A stretch of DNA of 64,000 nt from JAGLSB01 sp023135955 (GTDB lineage: Bacteria; Bacteroidota; Bacteroidia; Bacteroidales; GCA-2748055). Position numbers and translations under genes: made by a program. The notes beneath the pieces were generated by a model. The model had not been told where the DNA came from. It searched no databases and was given only the letters and a program-made list of their open reading frames with translations. Below, one piece after another: positions 52,122 to 60,034 of the stretch. The stretch spans positions 1 through 64,000 of the forward strand of contig DAOVIO010000002.1 in assembly GCA_030673645.1 (NCBI GenBank), read 5' to 3'. Within the stretch, counting starts at the first letter, position 1. Every line of letters begins with the position of its first letter.

Positions 52122-52551
52122 TGAGTATCGGGTTAGAATAACTTCTTTTTAAATAGACAAATTAGTCTTTTCTTAATTGTTGAACAAAATAATATTAAAC
52201 TCTTTACTTAAAAAAGCATCAATAATATCAGTCTTTTTTCTCCCTGCAAATGTAATAATAAAATTAATTTTTAGAATTTTATTTAACCTTAATATGCAAA
52301 AAGTAGATAATCAAACTGATATTCAGCACCTTCTACTATTCCTTATTTTCGACCAACCATATACAAATGTACTTCTTTTAAATAAAGTATAATTCTTTGA
52401 ATTTCAGTTTATCAAATCCGTTAATATAGATATATCAGAATATTCTTGTCCTAAGGTTCAATTTTACATAAATTAGAAAATATTAGCCCAAAAGCTTTAT
52501 AGTTACTATCATTTTTCCTTTCAAAAAATAAGTCAAAAATTATTTTAATTA
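52122..52551. other. Gene-free AT-rich stretch
   Basis: I see no supported gene here. One + strand frame (52177-52392) encodes a hydrophobic, low-information peptide with no signal or domain. The part next to 52121 must hold the promoter of the carboxylase operon, but no box fits TAnnTTTG exactly; CTAATTTG on the - strand is one base short. Confidence 0.6.
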
Positions 52552-52584
52552 CAAAAAACCGCTGCACTATAAATAATGCAGCGG
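52552..52584 (-). terminator. Terminator of ssb
   Basis: Eight-base arms CCGCTGCA (52559-52566) and TGCAGCGG (52577-52584) with a ten-base loop. On the - strand the stem is followed by a run of T (the + strand reads CAAAAAACC before it), as needed for ssb. Confidence 0.8.
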
Positions 52585-52635
52585 AAAAATGAATGGAAAT
52601 GCCCCCTGAGAAGCTCCAAACACAAACCCCAGATC

Positions 52636-52977
52636 TTAACTATTTTTGGGCGATAAGAACAGAAAATTTTCACACCATATTTCTGTCGAATATCGCTTAA
52701 TTCCATCTTTATCATCATAAGAGGAAGTTTTCAACTTACCTTCAACATAAAGTGAATCCCCTTTTTTTACATAATCTCTCAAAATTTCAGCTCTTTTATC
52801 CCAAGCCACAATCCTGTGCCACTCTGTAGATTCTTGCTTGTTACCATCTTTATCCTTATAACTCTCATTTGTAGCAAGGGAAAGATTAGCAACAATACTA
52901 TTGCCTTTTGTTTCATTAATCCGTGGATTATCACCTACATTTCCTACAAGAGTTACTTTGTTAATTCCTTGTTTCAT
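52636..52977 (-). CDS. ssb: Single-stranded DNA-binding protein, short form
   Basis: A 113-residue OB-fold protein that coats single-stranded DNA. It begins MKQGINKVTLVGNVGDNPRI and contains ATNESYKDKDGNKQESTEWHRIVAWDKRAEI, YVKKGDSLYVEGKLKTSSYDDKDG and YSTEIWCENFLFL, the normal SSB core. It stops directly after the core (SPKNS): the glycine/glutamine-rich linker and the acidic C-terminal tip (usually DDDIPF) that recruits other replication proteins are missing. It is therefore probably an accessory SSB with a full-length paralogue elsewhere. It is a single gene with its own terminator. Confidence 0.93.
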   Translation of the reverse strand: MKQGINKVTLVGNVGDNPRINETKGNSIVANLSLATNESYKDKDGNKQESTEWHRIVAWDKRAEILRDYVKKGDSLYVEGKLKTSSYDDKDGIKRYSTEIWCENFLFLSPKNS

Positions 52978-53114
52978 GATCTTATTTTTTTATTATTACT
53001 AATTGCTCTTCACCCCTTAATGGAAAAAAGACGCAAAAATCAGCTAGTAAAATCAGAAAAAATGAAAAATAATTTTGGAAGAAGTAGATATACGCCTGTT
53101 ATTCAGTTGATTAA

Positions 53115-53873
53115 TCAGTGTATTTTATTAAGGATTTTTTTTGATTTTTTCGAGTAAATAGACCTTTGTAATTTTAAATCTACGAAATTCTCTTCAGCAA
53201 TGTCAGGTTTCCCTAGCTTTAAATAAGTAAGAGAAAGGTACCATTGAGAATGTTCATGTAAAAAGCTAAAATCTTCTCTTAATACATCCTGAAATGACTT
53301 TATAGCTAAATTATATTCCGCATTTTCCATGGCAGCCAGGCCTAAATAAAAATTGGTGATAACCGTATTATGCTTATTCTTAGAAATATAAGTCGTCATT
53401 TCGTGTAAGGATGCTTTATAATTTCCATCAAGGTACTGTTGTATTGCATTCTCAGGATAATTGTATTCCTCATCAATTACAGAACGACTTGAATAATCAA
53501 GAGTAAAAGGCTCATAATATTTAATAAAGATTTCATCCTGAGTAAGCATAAAGGGTTTAAAAATAATCAACAAAATTATAATTACTGCTGCGGTCATAGC
53601 TGATCCAGCACCTATTAAAAATCCTGTAGATCTTAAAGTAAAGTTATTTGAATTCAGGCCTATTCTTTTATTTTCAAATTCATCATAAGCCGTAGCCAAC
53701 TTTTTACGAAATCGATCTTCCTCATCTGGCAAACTAAATTCATCAGTAAGCCTGTGAATATCAAGTTCGGCCAACAGGTCGGGATCAATTCTTAGTTGCT
53801 CCTTGAATTCTAAAAGCTCCTCCTCTGACATATTACCATCTAGGTATCGAAGAATTTTCTTTAAACGATTCAT
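53115..53873 (-). CDS. Membrane protein with sigma-factor-associated N-terminus and TPR repeats
   Basis: A 252-residue single-pass membrane protein. The N-terminal 65 residues (starting MNRLKKILRYLDGNMSEEELLEFKEQL) resemble the cytoplasmic part of Bacteroidota anti-sigma-like proteins. One membrane helix follows (about 84-107). The external part (about 140-252) has TPR-like helical pairs: NFYLGLAAMENAEYNLAIKSFQDVL and SQWYLSLTYLKLGKPDIAEENF. The start overlaps the upstream sigma gene by 41 bases, which argues for a matched pair. Anti-sigma function is inferred. A second in-frame ATG at 53831 would avoid the overlap but would cut the conserved N-terminus. Confidence 0.72.
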   Translation of the reverse strand: MNRLKKILRYLDGNMSEEELLEFKEQLRIDPDLLAELDIHRLTDEFSLPDEEDRFRKKLATAYDEFENKRIGLNSNNFTLRSTGFLIGAGSAMTAAVIIILLIIFKPFMLTQDEIFIKYYEPFTLDYSSRSVIDEEYNYPENAIQQYLDGNYKASLHEMTTYISKNKHNTVITNFYLGLAAMENAEYNLAIKSFQDVLREDFSFLHEHSQWYLSLTYLKLGKPDIAEENFVDLKLQRSIYSKKSKKILNKIH

Positions 53874-54435
53874 TCCTTAATTCATTAAACCTTGGGTTTT
53901 TCCGTATCTCATTAACTAGTAAGCCTTTGCAATAATTCCTTCTGTTTTTGGTATATTGATCAGAAGAATAGTTCATAATTTTAGTAATCTCTGAAATTGG
54001 AGTCTTTTCAAAAAACAATGTGAGTAAACGCTGATATTGAGGACTCAAAGTCATAAAATGATCTAAAATAAGCTTTCTCTTCTCCATTTTAATATATGCC
54101 TCTTCAATGTCTGAATCAATACTTTGATCATCATTCATTGCTTCAAGATACGAATTTTCTTTTTGTCTCCGCTTTAATTCCTTAAACCATATATATTTTG
54201 AAACAGAAAAAAGATAAGTCCCAAAAGAATACTTTAGCTCAAAATTTGTCCTTTTCACCTTGTTATATATCACCACCATAGCATCTTGAAAAACATCCTG
54301 AGCATCAAATGTACTTCCATGGGCAATCAGAATAAAAGTTTCTACCTGAGGATAAAAGTTTTGATACACGAAATAAAGAACGTGACTATTCTCTTCTTTT
54401 ATTCCCGTTAATATTTCGCTCGAATTTTTTACCAT
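53833..54435 (-). CDS. ECF-like sigma-70 family factor
   Basis: From the ATG at 54435 (MVKNSSEILTGIKEENS) the protein has 200 residues; the longer start at 54480 adds a hydrophobic stretch and is unlikely. Region 2 covers about 25-95 (FDAQDVFQDAMVVIYNKV, YLFSVSKYIWFKELKRRQKE). Region 4 is about 135-185 (PQYQRLLTLFFEKTPISEITKIM, then YTKNRRNYCKGLL). The second helix of region 4 departs from the common ECF pattern but is usual for a Bacteroidota-specific branch. It overlaps the gene for a TPR membrane protein by 41 bases. That protein may sense an envelope signal for it. Confidence 0.83.
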   Translation of the reverse strand: MVKNSSEILTGIKEENSHVLYFVYQNFYPQVETFILIAHGSTFDAQDVFQDAMVVIYNKVKRTNFELKYSFGTYLFSVSKYIWFKELKRRQKENSYLEAMNDDQSIDSDIEEAYIKMEKRKLILDHFMTLSPQYQRLLTLFFEKTPISEITKIMNYSSDQYTKNRRNYCKGLLVNEIRKNPRFNELRNESFKENSSIPRW

Positions 54436-54493
54436 AGCAATTAGATCGGCTAAAAATAGAACAATAATATTTGCTAACAAAAAAGCTTTTAAC

Positions 54494-57367
54494 TTAATCT
54501 TCGGAATAAGTTCCCATTGGAGGACAAGAACATACTAGATTTCTATCTCCATAGGCATCATCAACTCTTCCAACTGCTGGCCAGAATTTATTTTCGCTTA
54601 TCCACGACAAAGGAAAAGCTGCCTGGGAACGAGAGTATTTATGATTCCATTCATCTGTGCTACATTCGAATACAGTATGTGGTGCATTTTTTAACACATT
54701 ATCCATTGTATCTGCTTTCCCTTCCTTTACATCAATAATTTCTTTATGAATACTCAATAAAGCGGCAATAAACCTGTCGAGCTCTGCTTTACTTTCACTT
54801 TCTGTTGGTTCAATCATTAGAGTACCATGCACTGGAAACGATAAAGTGGGTGCGTGAAAACCATAGTCCATAAGTCGTTTGGCAATGTCAGTTTCTGTAA
54901 TTCCAGCTAAAGCCTTAAACTCTCTGCAGTCGAGAATCATTTCATGACCAACCCTTCCACTTTTCCCTTTATATAAAATACTAAATTTTGAGCTTAATTC
55001 CTCAGCCAAATAATTTGCATTCAAAATGGCAATTTTGGTTGACCGACTTAAACCTTGCTCTCCAAGCATTTTTATATAGGCATGCGAAATAGTAAGTATA
55101 CTAGCGCTACCATAGGGTCCCGATGCAAGTGCCTTTATTCCCGATTTACCTCCCATATCGACTTCAGGATGGCCAGGTAAGAATTCTGAAAGGTGTGCTG
55201 CCACACCAATGGGGCCTACTCCCGGACCACCACCACCATGAGGTATAGCAAAGGTTTTATGTAGATTTAAGTGACAAACATCTGCTCCAATTATCCCTGG
55301 ATTGGTCAATCCGACCTGTGCATTCATATTAGCTCCATCCATATACACCTGGCCACCATTCCGGTGAATAATATCAATCATTTCTACAATTTGTTCCTCA
55401 AATACTCCATGTGTAGAAGGATAGGTTATCATGCATCCGGCAAGATTTTCATTATGTTTAACTGCCAATTCAGTTATTGCTTCTAAACTAATATTTCCAT
55501 TTTCATCACAAGGAACAACAACTACCTGCATTCCTGCCATTACAGCGCTGGCAGGATTAGTACCATGGGCAGAAGCGGGAATAAGACAAATATCACGATG
55601 AGTTTCCCCTCTACTCTTATGATAAGCCCGAATAACCATTAAGCCTGCATATTCGCCTGCTGCACCAGAATTTGGTTGAAATGAGATCTCGTCAAATCCG
55701 GTAATTTCTTTTAAGTCATCGCTCAACTCCTTCATTAATATATTATAGGCTTTTGCCTGAGCTTTTGGAACAAAAGGATGTACATTAGAAAACTCCGGCA
55801 TTAAAAATGCCATCATCTCCGAGGCTGCATTCAACTTCATGGTACAGGAACCAAGTGAAATCATAGAATGCGTTAAAGAGATATCTTTACGTTCAAGCTT
55901 CTTAATGTACCTCATTAGATCTGTCTCAGACCTGTACTTATTAAATATCTCCTCACTAAGAATTTCTGATTCTCTTTTACTTGAAGTCAATAATAATCCT
56001 TCAGTTGGAAATCCATCAATTATAACAACTGGTTTATTAGCTAATCTGGCAAAGATTTCAATAATCTTGTTTATTTCAGAAATTTGAATAGTTTCATCTG
56101 TACTGATTCCAACATACTTATCATCAAAATAATGAAAATTTATTTCACTGTCTATGGCCAGTTTTTTAAGGTCTTTTGATTCAATGTTTTCTGGTATCTC
56201 AATTTTTATTGTATCAAAATAGTTCCTATTCACATTTGAAAAACCCATTTTTTCCAACTCTGATGACAGATAAACTGCTGAATAATGAATCTGATTTGCA
56301 ATCTTCCTCATACCCTCCGGTCCGTGATATACAACATACATACCTGCCATTGTAGCAAGTAAAGCTTGAGCCGTACAAATATTTGAGGTTGCTTTTTCCC
56401 TTTTTATGTGTTGCTCCCGGGTTTGGAGTGCCATTCTCAGTGCAGGATTATTATGTCTATCAACAGTAAGCCCAATTATTCTTCCTGGGATATTTCTTTT
56501 AAATTTTTCACGAGTAGCAAAATATCCTGCATGTGGTCCTCCATAACCTAATGGTATCCCTAATCGTTGGGATGTTCCGACTACAATATCTGCATCCCAC
56601 TCTCCCGGTGGTGTTAGAACTACCAGACTCATTAGATCAGCAATAACTCCACTAAGCACTCCATTTTCATGAGCTTTCGCAACAAAACTACTATAATCTA
56701 TAATCTCACCATCAGCATTAGGATATTGTAAAATAGTTCCAAAATAGCCATCCATCTGTTCTAACTCCTGATAATCTCCCATCACTATTTCAATTCCCAG
56801 GGGTTCAGCTCTGGCAACAAGAACTTCTATGTTTTGAGAGAAGATATTTTGATCGACAAAAAACTTATTCATATTTTCCTTCACTGCCTGTCTGGATCTG
56901 AGATTATACATCATAATCATTGCCTCAGCTGCCGCAGTACTTTCATCCAACAATGAGGCATTTGCGATTTCCATGCCGGTAAGACTCATTACCATAGTTT
57001 GAAAATTTAGCAAAGCTTCGAGCCTTCCCTGAGATATTTCAGCCTGATATGGCGTATAGGAGGTATACCAGGAAGGGTTTTCAAGGATATTTCTAATTAT
57101 TACCGGTAAGACTATTGTATTATAAAAACCCATTCCAATGAAGGATCGGAAATTACCATTCTTTCGAGCTATATCTCTTATCTGATTTAGATAAACATAT
57201 TCTGAAACTGCAGGATTCAGATTAAGCTTTTCTTTTAAAAGAATATTCTCAGGAATGGTTTCTTTAACAAGTTCATCAATTGAATCTACACCAATCCTTG
57301 AGCACATTTCCTTAATTTCCTGTCCTCTTGGGCCAATATGGCGATCTGCAAAAAGGTCTGTTGACAT
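54494..57367 (-). CDS. gcvP: Glycine dehydrogenase (decarboxylating), P protein
   Basis: This PLP enzyme decarboxylates glycine and passes the aminomethyl group to the H protein of the glycine cleavage system. I place the start at 57367 (MSTDLFADRHIGPRG), giving 957 residues, the standard length; an in-frame upstream start adds 43 unrelated residues. Both homologous halves are fused: the N half (YTPYQAEISQGRLEALLNFQT, LLDESTAAAEAM) and the C half (SCTMKLNAASEMM, HGTNPASAVMAGM). The PLP lysine lies in NLHKTFAIPHGGGGPG. The gcvT and gcvH genes are not here, and I see no glycine riboswitch in the 97-base gap upstream. Confidence 0.97.
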   Translation of the reverse strand: MSTDLFADRHIGPRGQEIKEMCSRIGVDSIDELVKETIPENILLKEKLNLNPAVSEYVYLNQIRDIARKNGNFRSFIGMGFYNTIVLPVIIRNILENPSWYTSYTPYQAEISQGRLEALLNFQTMVMSLTGMEIANASLLDESTAAAEAMIMMYNLRSRQAVKENMNKFFVDQNIFSQNIEVLVARAEPLGIEIVMGDYQELEQMDGYFGTILQYPNADGEIIDYSSFVAKAHENGVLSGVIADLMSLVVLTPPGEWDADIVVGTSQRLGIPLGYGGPHAGYFATREKFKRNIPGRIIGLTVDRHNNPALRMALQTREQHIKREKATSNICTAQALLATMAGMYVVYHGPEGMRKIANQIHYSAVYLSSELEKMGFSNVNRNYFDTIKIEIPENIESKDLKKLAIDSEINFHYFDDKYVGISTDETIQISEINKIIEIFARLANKPVVIIDGFPTEGLLLTSSKRESEILSEEIFNKYRSETDLMRYIKKLERKDISLTHSMISLGSCTMKLNAASEMMAFLMPEFSNVHPFVPKAQAKAYNILMKELSDDLKEITGFDEISFQPNSGAAGEYAGLMVIRAYHKSRGETHRDICLIPASAHGTNPASAVMAGMQVVVVPCDENGNISLEAITELAVKHNENLAGCMITYPSTHGVFEEQIVEMIDIIHRNGGQVYMDGANMNAQVGLTNPGIIGADVCHLNLHKTFAIPHGGGGPGVGPIGVAAHLSEFLPGHPEVDMGGKSGIKALASGPYGSASILTISHAYIKMLGEQGLSRSTKIAILNANYLAEELSSKFSILYKGKSGRVGHEMILDCREFKALAGITETDIAKRLMDYGFHAPTLSFPVHGTLMIEPTESESKAELDRFIAALLSIHKEIIDVKEGKADTMDNVLKNAPHTVFECSTDEWNHKYSRSQAAFPLSWISENKFWPAVGRVDDAYGDRNLVCSCPPMGTYSED

Positions 57368-57464
57368 ATTTAATAAAGTTTGAAATAAATTAATATTCCG
57401 GAAAGTCAAGCTAAAGTAATATCTTGAAAAATGATAAAAATAAATTCTAATATGTTTAACAACT

Positions 57465-58103
57465 TTATAATAAAAAAGGATTTCTATTTCTCTCATTACT
57501 TACCAAGGATGCTGGACCATGACCCGGATAAATACTGGTTTTATCATCCAGTATCATCAGTTTTGATTTAATTCCGTCAATCAATTCCGTGTAATTCCCT
57601 CCAGGCAAATCAGTTCTTCCAATACTTCCAGCAAATAGGACATCTCCTGTAATGAGTATTCCCTGACTTGGAATATGGAATACAATAGAGCCAGGTGAAT
57701 GGCCCGGAACCTTCAACAATTCAATCCTCTCCTTCCCTAGCTCTAGAATTTCTCCCTCAACTAAATATTTATCAGGATGAGGTGGTTGCTCAATCTGAAA
57801 TCCAAATATTGTAGCATGCGATACTGCAGAATCGATAAAAAACTCATCTTCTTTTGCAAGAAAGAAAGGAACATTATACTTCTCCTTAAAATATTTCAAT
57901 CCGGACAAATGATCCATATGTCCGTGAGTATTTGCCAGAGCTATTAATCTTAAATCATTCGATTCAATATAGTCCTCCAACTCATCAAATTCAGCCTTAC
58001 TATTACATGCGGCATCAATTAATAAACATTCCTTCTCATCGTTATAAATCAAATAAGAATTTACAGAGAAAGCATTAAATATAAAAGTTTTTAAATGTAT
58101 CAT
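57465..58103 (-). CDS. MBL-fold metallohydrolase (glyoxalase II-like)
   Basis: A 212-residue metallo-beta-lactamase-fold hydrolase. The metal motif is THGHMDH (His60, His62, Asp64, His65). Other ligands lie in VPGHSPGSIVFH, LITGDVLFAGSIGRTDLPGG and the late YPGHGPAS. This is the short glyoxalase II-like type common in bacteria, which hydrolyses thioesters or similar substrates; it lacks the C-terminal helical domain of true glyoxalase II. It starts one base after the pcm stop, so both are in one operon. The substrate is unknown. Confidence 0.9.
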   Translation of the reverse strand: MIHLKTFIFNAFSVNSYLIYNDEKECLLIDAACNSKAEFDELEDYIESNDLRLIALANTHGHMDHLSGLKYFKEKYNVPFFLAKEDEFFIDSAVSHATIFGFQIEQPPHPDKYLVEGEILELGKERIELLKVPGHSPGSIVFHIPSQGILITGDVLFAGSIGRTDLPGGNYTELIDGIKSKLMILDDKTSIYPGHGPASLVSNERNRNPFLL

Positions 58104-58104
58104 A

Positions 58105-58749
58105 CTAGCCAGCTTTTCCTTTTAATAATGGGACGAAAACAAAATAACCGTGCTCAGTTCGGGTATACTTCTCATCGTCTTCTTTGACAATTTTAATCAT
58201 TTTTTGGGAATTTCTTTCTCCCAATGGCACTACTAAAATTCCGCCAACTTTTAACTGACAAAGCAAATCATCCGGAACTTCTGTTGCCCCAGCTGTAACG
58301 AGAATTTTATCGAAGGGCGCATAACCGGGAAGGCCTTTATATCCATCGCCATAAAAGAATTCGGGCTTATATCCCAGTGAGTTTAAGGTAGTTTGAGATT
58401 TAAGAAATAACTCTCTGTGACGCTCAATAGTAAATACCCTAACACCCATTTCAATAAGCACTGCTGCCTGATATCCTGATCCGGTACCCACTTCCAGTAC
58501 CTTTTCCTGCGATTTCAAGTCCAGCAATTCAGTCTGAAATGCTACAGTATATGGCTGAGAAATTGTTTGTCCGGCCCCAATCGGGAAAGCCTGATCAGCA
58601 TAAGAAAAATGTACAAAAGAAGAGTCCATAAATAAATGACGGGGCACCTCATTAATAGCATTTAGAACTTTCTCACTTTTTATGCCTTTCTTCCTAATCT
58701 GATTAACTAATTTTTTTCTAAGACCTTTATGCTGATAATTATCGTTCAT
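58105..58749 (-). CDS. pcm: Protein-L-isoaspartate O-methyltransferase
   Basis: This SAM-dependent enzyme methylates isoaspartyl residues in aged proteins as the first step of their repair. The 214-residue protein contains VPRHLFMD, ADQAFPIGAGQTISQPYTVAFQTELL, the SAM motif VLEVGTGSGYQAAVL, TIERHREL and DKILVTAGATEVPDDLL. All are standard for the family. It is the first gene of an operon with the MBL-fold hydrolase. A -7 box lies just upstream. Confidence 0.95.
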   Translation of the reverse strand: MNDNYQHKGLRKKLVNQIRKKGIKSEKVLNAINEVPRHLFMDSSFVHFSYADQAFPIGAGQTISQPYTVAFQTELLDLKSQEKVLEVGTGSGYQAAVLIEMGVRVFTIERHRELFLKSQTTLNSLGYKPEFFYGDGYKGLPGYAPFDKILVTAGATEVPDDLLCQLKVGGILVVPLGERNSQKMIKIVKEDDEKYTRTEHGYFVFVPLLKGKAG

Positions 58750-58767
58750 GTTTCTGATTTAATTATA

Positions 58768-58775
58768 CAAATTTA
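58768..58775 (-). promoter_or_regulatory. -7 box of pcm
   Basis: On the - strand TAAATTTG matches TAnnTTTG, 18 bases before the ATG at 58749. Confidence 0.55.
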
Positions 58776-58840
58776 GCTTTATCAACAGAAATAGTTGAAA
58801 AGTAGAAAAACAATTATCACCCATGTATTAACAATTACTT

Positions 58841-58848
58841 TAAGTTTG
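58841..58848 (+). promoter_or_regulatory. -7 box of the Gfo/Idh-like gene
   Basis: TAAGTTTG matches TAnnTTTG, 20 bases before the ATG at 58869. Confidence 0.55.
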
Positions 58849-58868
58849 CAAATATAAGTCAAAACAAT

Positions 58869-59798
58869 ATGCTTCGAATCGCCATACAGGGTAACCTTTC
58901 TGAAGGTACAAAGTTTGTAGAACTTATACGAAATACTTCAGATTGTATTTTATCAGGTTTATGCACAGAATTGAATTCTCGGTTAACCGATAGTGATAAA
59001 CTAATTGATCATCCGGTTCCGGTATTCGATAATTTGGAAGAATTGTTTCATGTTTCTGATGCAATAATCTTTTTAAATCACAGAAAATCCGGAATATCTA
59101 ATGTAAAACAAGCACTAAAAAGATCCAAGCATGTATTCATTCAACCTGAAAGTCTGTTAGGCATTGAGTTACTTAATGAATATCAAAACCTGGCTGAAGA
59201 AGCCGGAGTATTGTTCTATATTTTTCACAATCCCATAAAAGCTGATCTGGAAGATCTAATTCGAAATTCTGAAAATTATCCTGAGTTCATCGATATCTCC
59301 AGGAACGTTTATGAAATAGATGAAAAGATTCCTGATGTTAGAAAGTTAATATTAAGAGAAATATTATTTCTAACTTCAATAAATCAACAAGCCATAAAAA
59401 GATTTAAAACTTTAAGCGTACCATATAATTCACTAAAACCCTACTTAATTAATCTCAAGATTGATTTTGCTAACTCCTCTTCAGCCAATGTAACAATTAA
59501 TAATTTCTCCGGAGCAGATTCGAGAAATACAGAAATTTATTTCCGCGACAAAATGTTGCATATGAATACTTTGGAGAAGAATATCAAGGTCTCAAACAGA
59601 AATAATAAAGAAGTTGATTGCTATCCATTGCATACACTGATGAATGACGAATCGGATCCAAGTAGCGATATCGAACATTTTATTCATAAACTGAAAACAT
59701 TTGCATATCCGGCTAATAGTTTTGAATCAGGAATTTACGCATATGTAAATAGCTGGGAAATTCTGGAGAAAATTGTTCCTGCAATAATGGAAAAATGA
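58869..59798 (+). CDS. Degenerate Gfo/Idh/MocA-like protein
   Basis: A 309-residue cytoplasmic protein with the layout of a Gfo/Idh/MocA dehydrogenase: an N-terminal Rossmann-like half (MLRIAIQGNLSEGTKFVELI, then VPVFDNLEELFHVSDAIIF, NVKQALKRSKHVFIQPES) and a C-terminal beta-sheet half. Key residues are missing. The GxGxxG dinucleotide loop reads QGNLSEGTK and the usual EKP catalytic motif reads IQPES. It may bind a sugar nucleotide or NAD(P) without redox chemistry, or have another role. It lies upstream of a polyprenyl-phosphate sugar transferase on the same strand, but 236 bases and a separate promoter lie between. I would not give it an enzyme name. Confidence 0.6.
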   Translation: MLRIAIQGNLSEGTKFVELIRNTSDCILSGLCTELNSRLTDSDKLIDHPVPVFDNLEELFHVSDAIIFLNHRKSGISNVKQALKRSKHVFIQPESLLGIELLNEYQNLAEEAGVLFYIFHNPIKADLEDLIRNSENYPEFIDISRNVYEIDEKIPDVRKLILREILFLTSINQQAIKRFKTLSVPYNSLKPYLINLKIDFANSSSANVTINNFSGADSRNTEIYFRDKMLHMNTLEKNIKVSNRNNKEVDCYPLHTLMNDESDPSSDIEHFIHKLKTFAYPANSFESGIYAYVNSWEILEKIVPAIMEK

Positions 59799-59971
59799 AA
59801 TAGTTTGAATTAACCAGTCGATGTGTCAAAATAAAATTCTTCTCTCTGTGCAAGAATTGGCTCAATAATTTATATCGATACGATGTGCTATTGAGATTAT
59901 TAACAGAAAAAATACCGGCAATTTATTTCACTTCATTAAATTAGCTCAACTAATAAATTACTCCTTTTTCC

Positions 59972-59979
59972 TACCTTTG
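59972..59979 (+). promoter_or_regulatory. -7 box of the sugar-phosphate transferase gene
   Basis: TACCTTTG matches TAnnTTTG well. It gives a leader of about 50 bases to the ATG at 60035. The rest of the gap 59799-60034 shows nothing else. Confidence 0.65.
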
Positions 59980-60034
59980 CATAATATTATATCTTTTTAT
60001 TCGTTTTATTAAATTGAACTACCTGAAAATTCGT

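Noticed and set aside
52177..52392. A 71-codon + strand open frame in the gap before ssb
   Set aside because: Low-complexity hydrophobic peptide from AT-rich DNA, with no promoter box, ribosome site or known relative.
57368..57464. Glycine riboswitch ahead of gcvP
   Set aside because: The gap is only 97 bases and shows no tandem aptamer-like stems.
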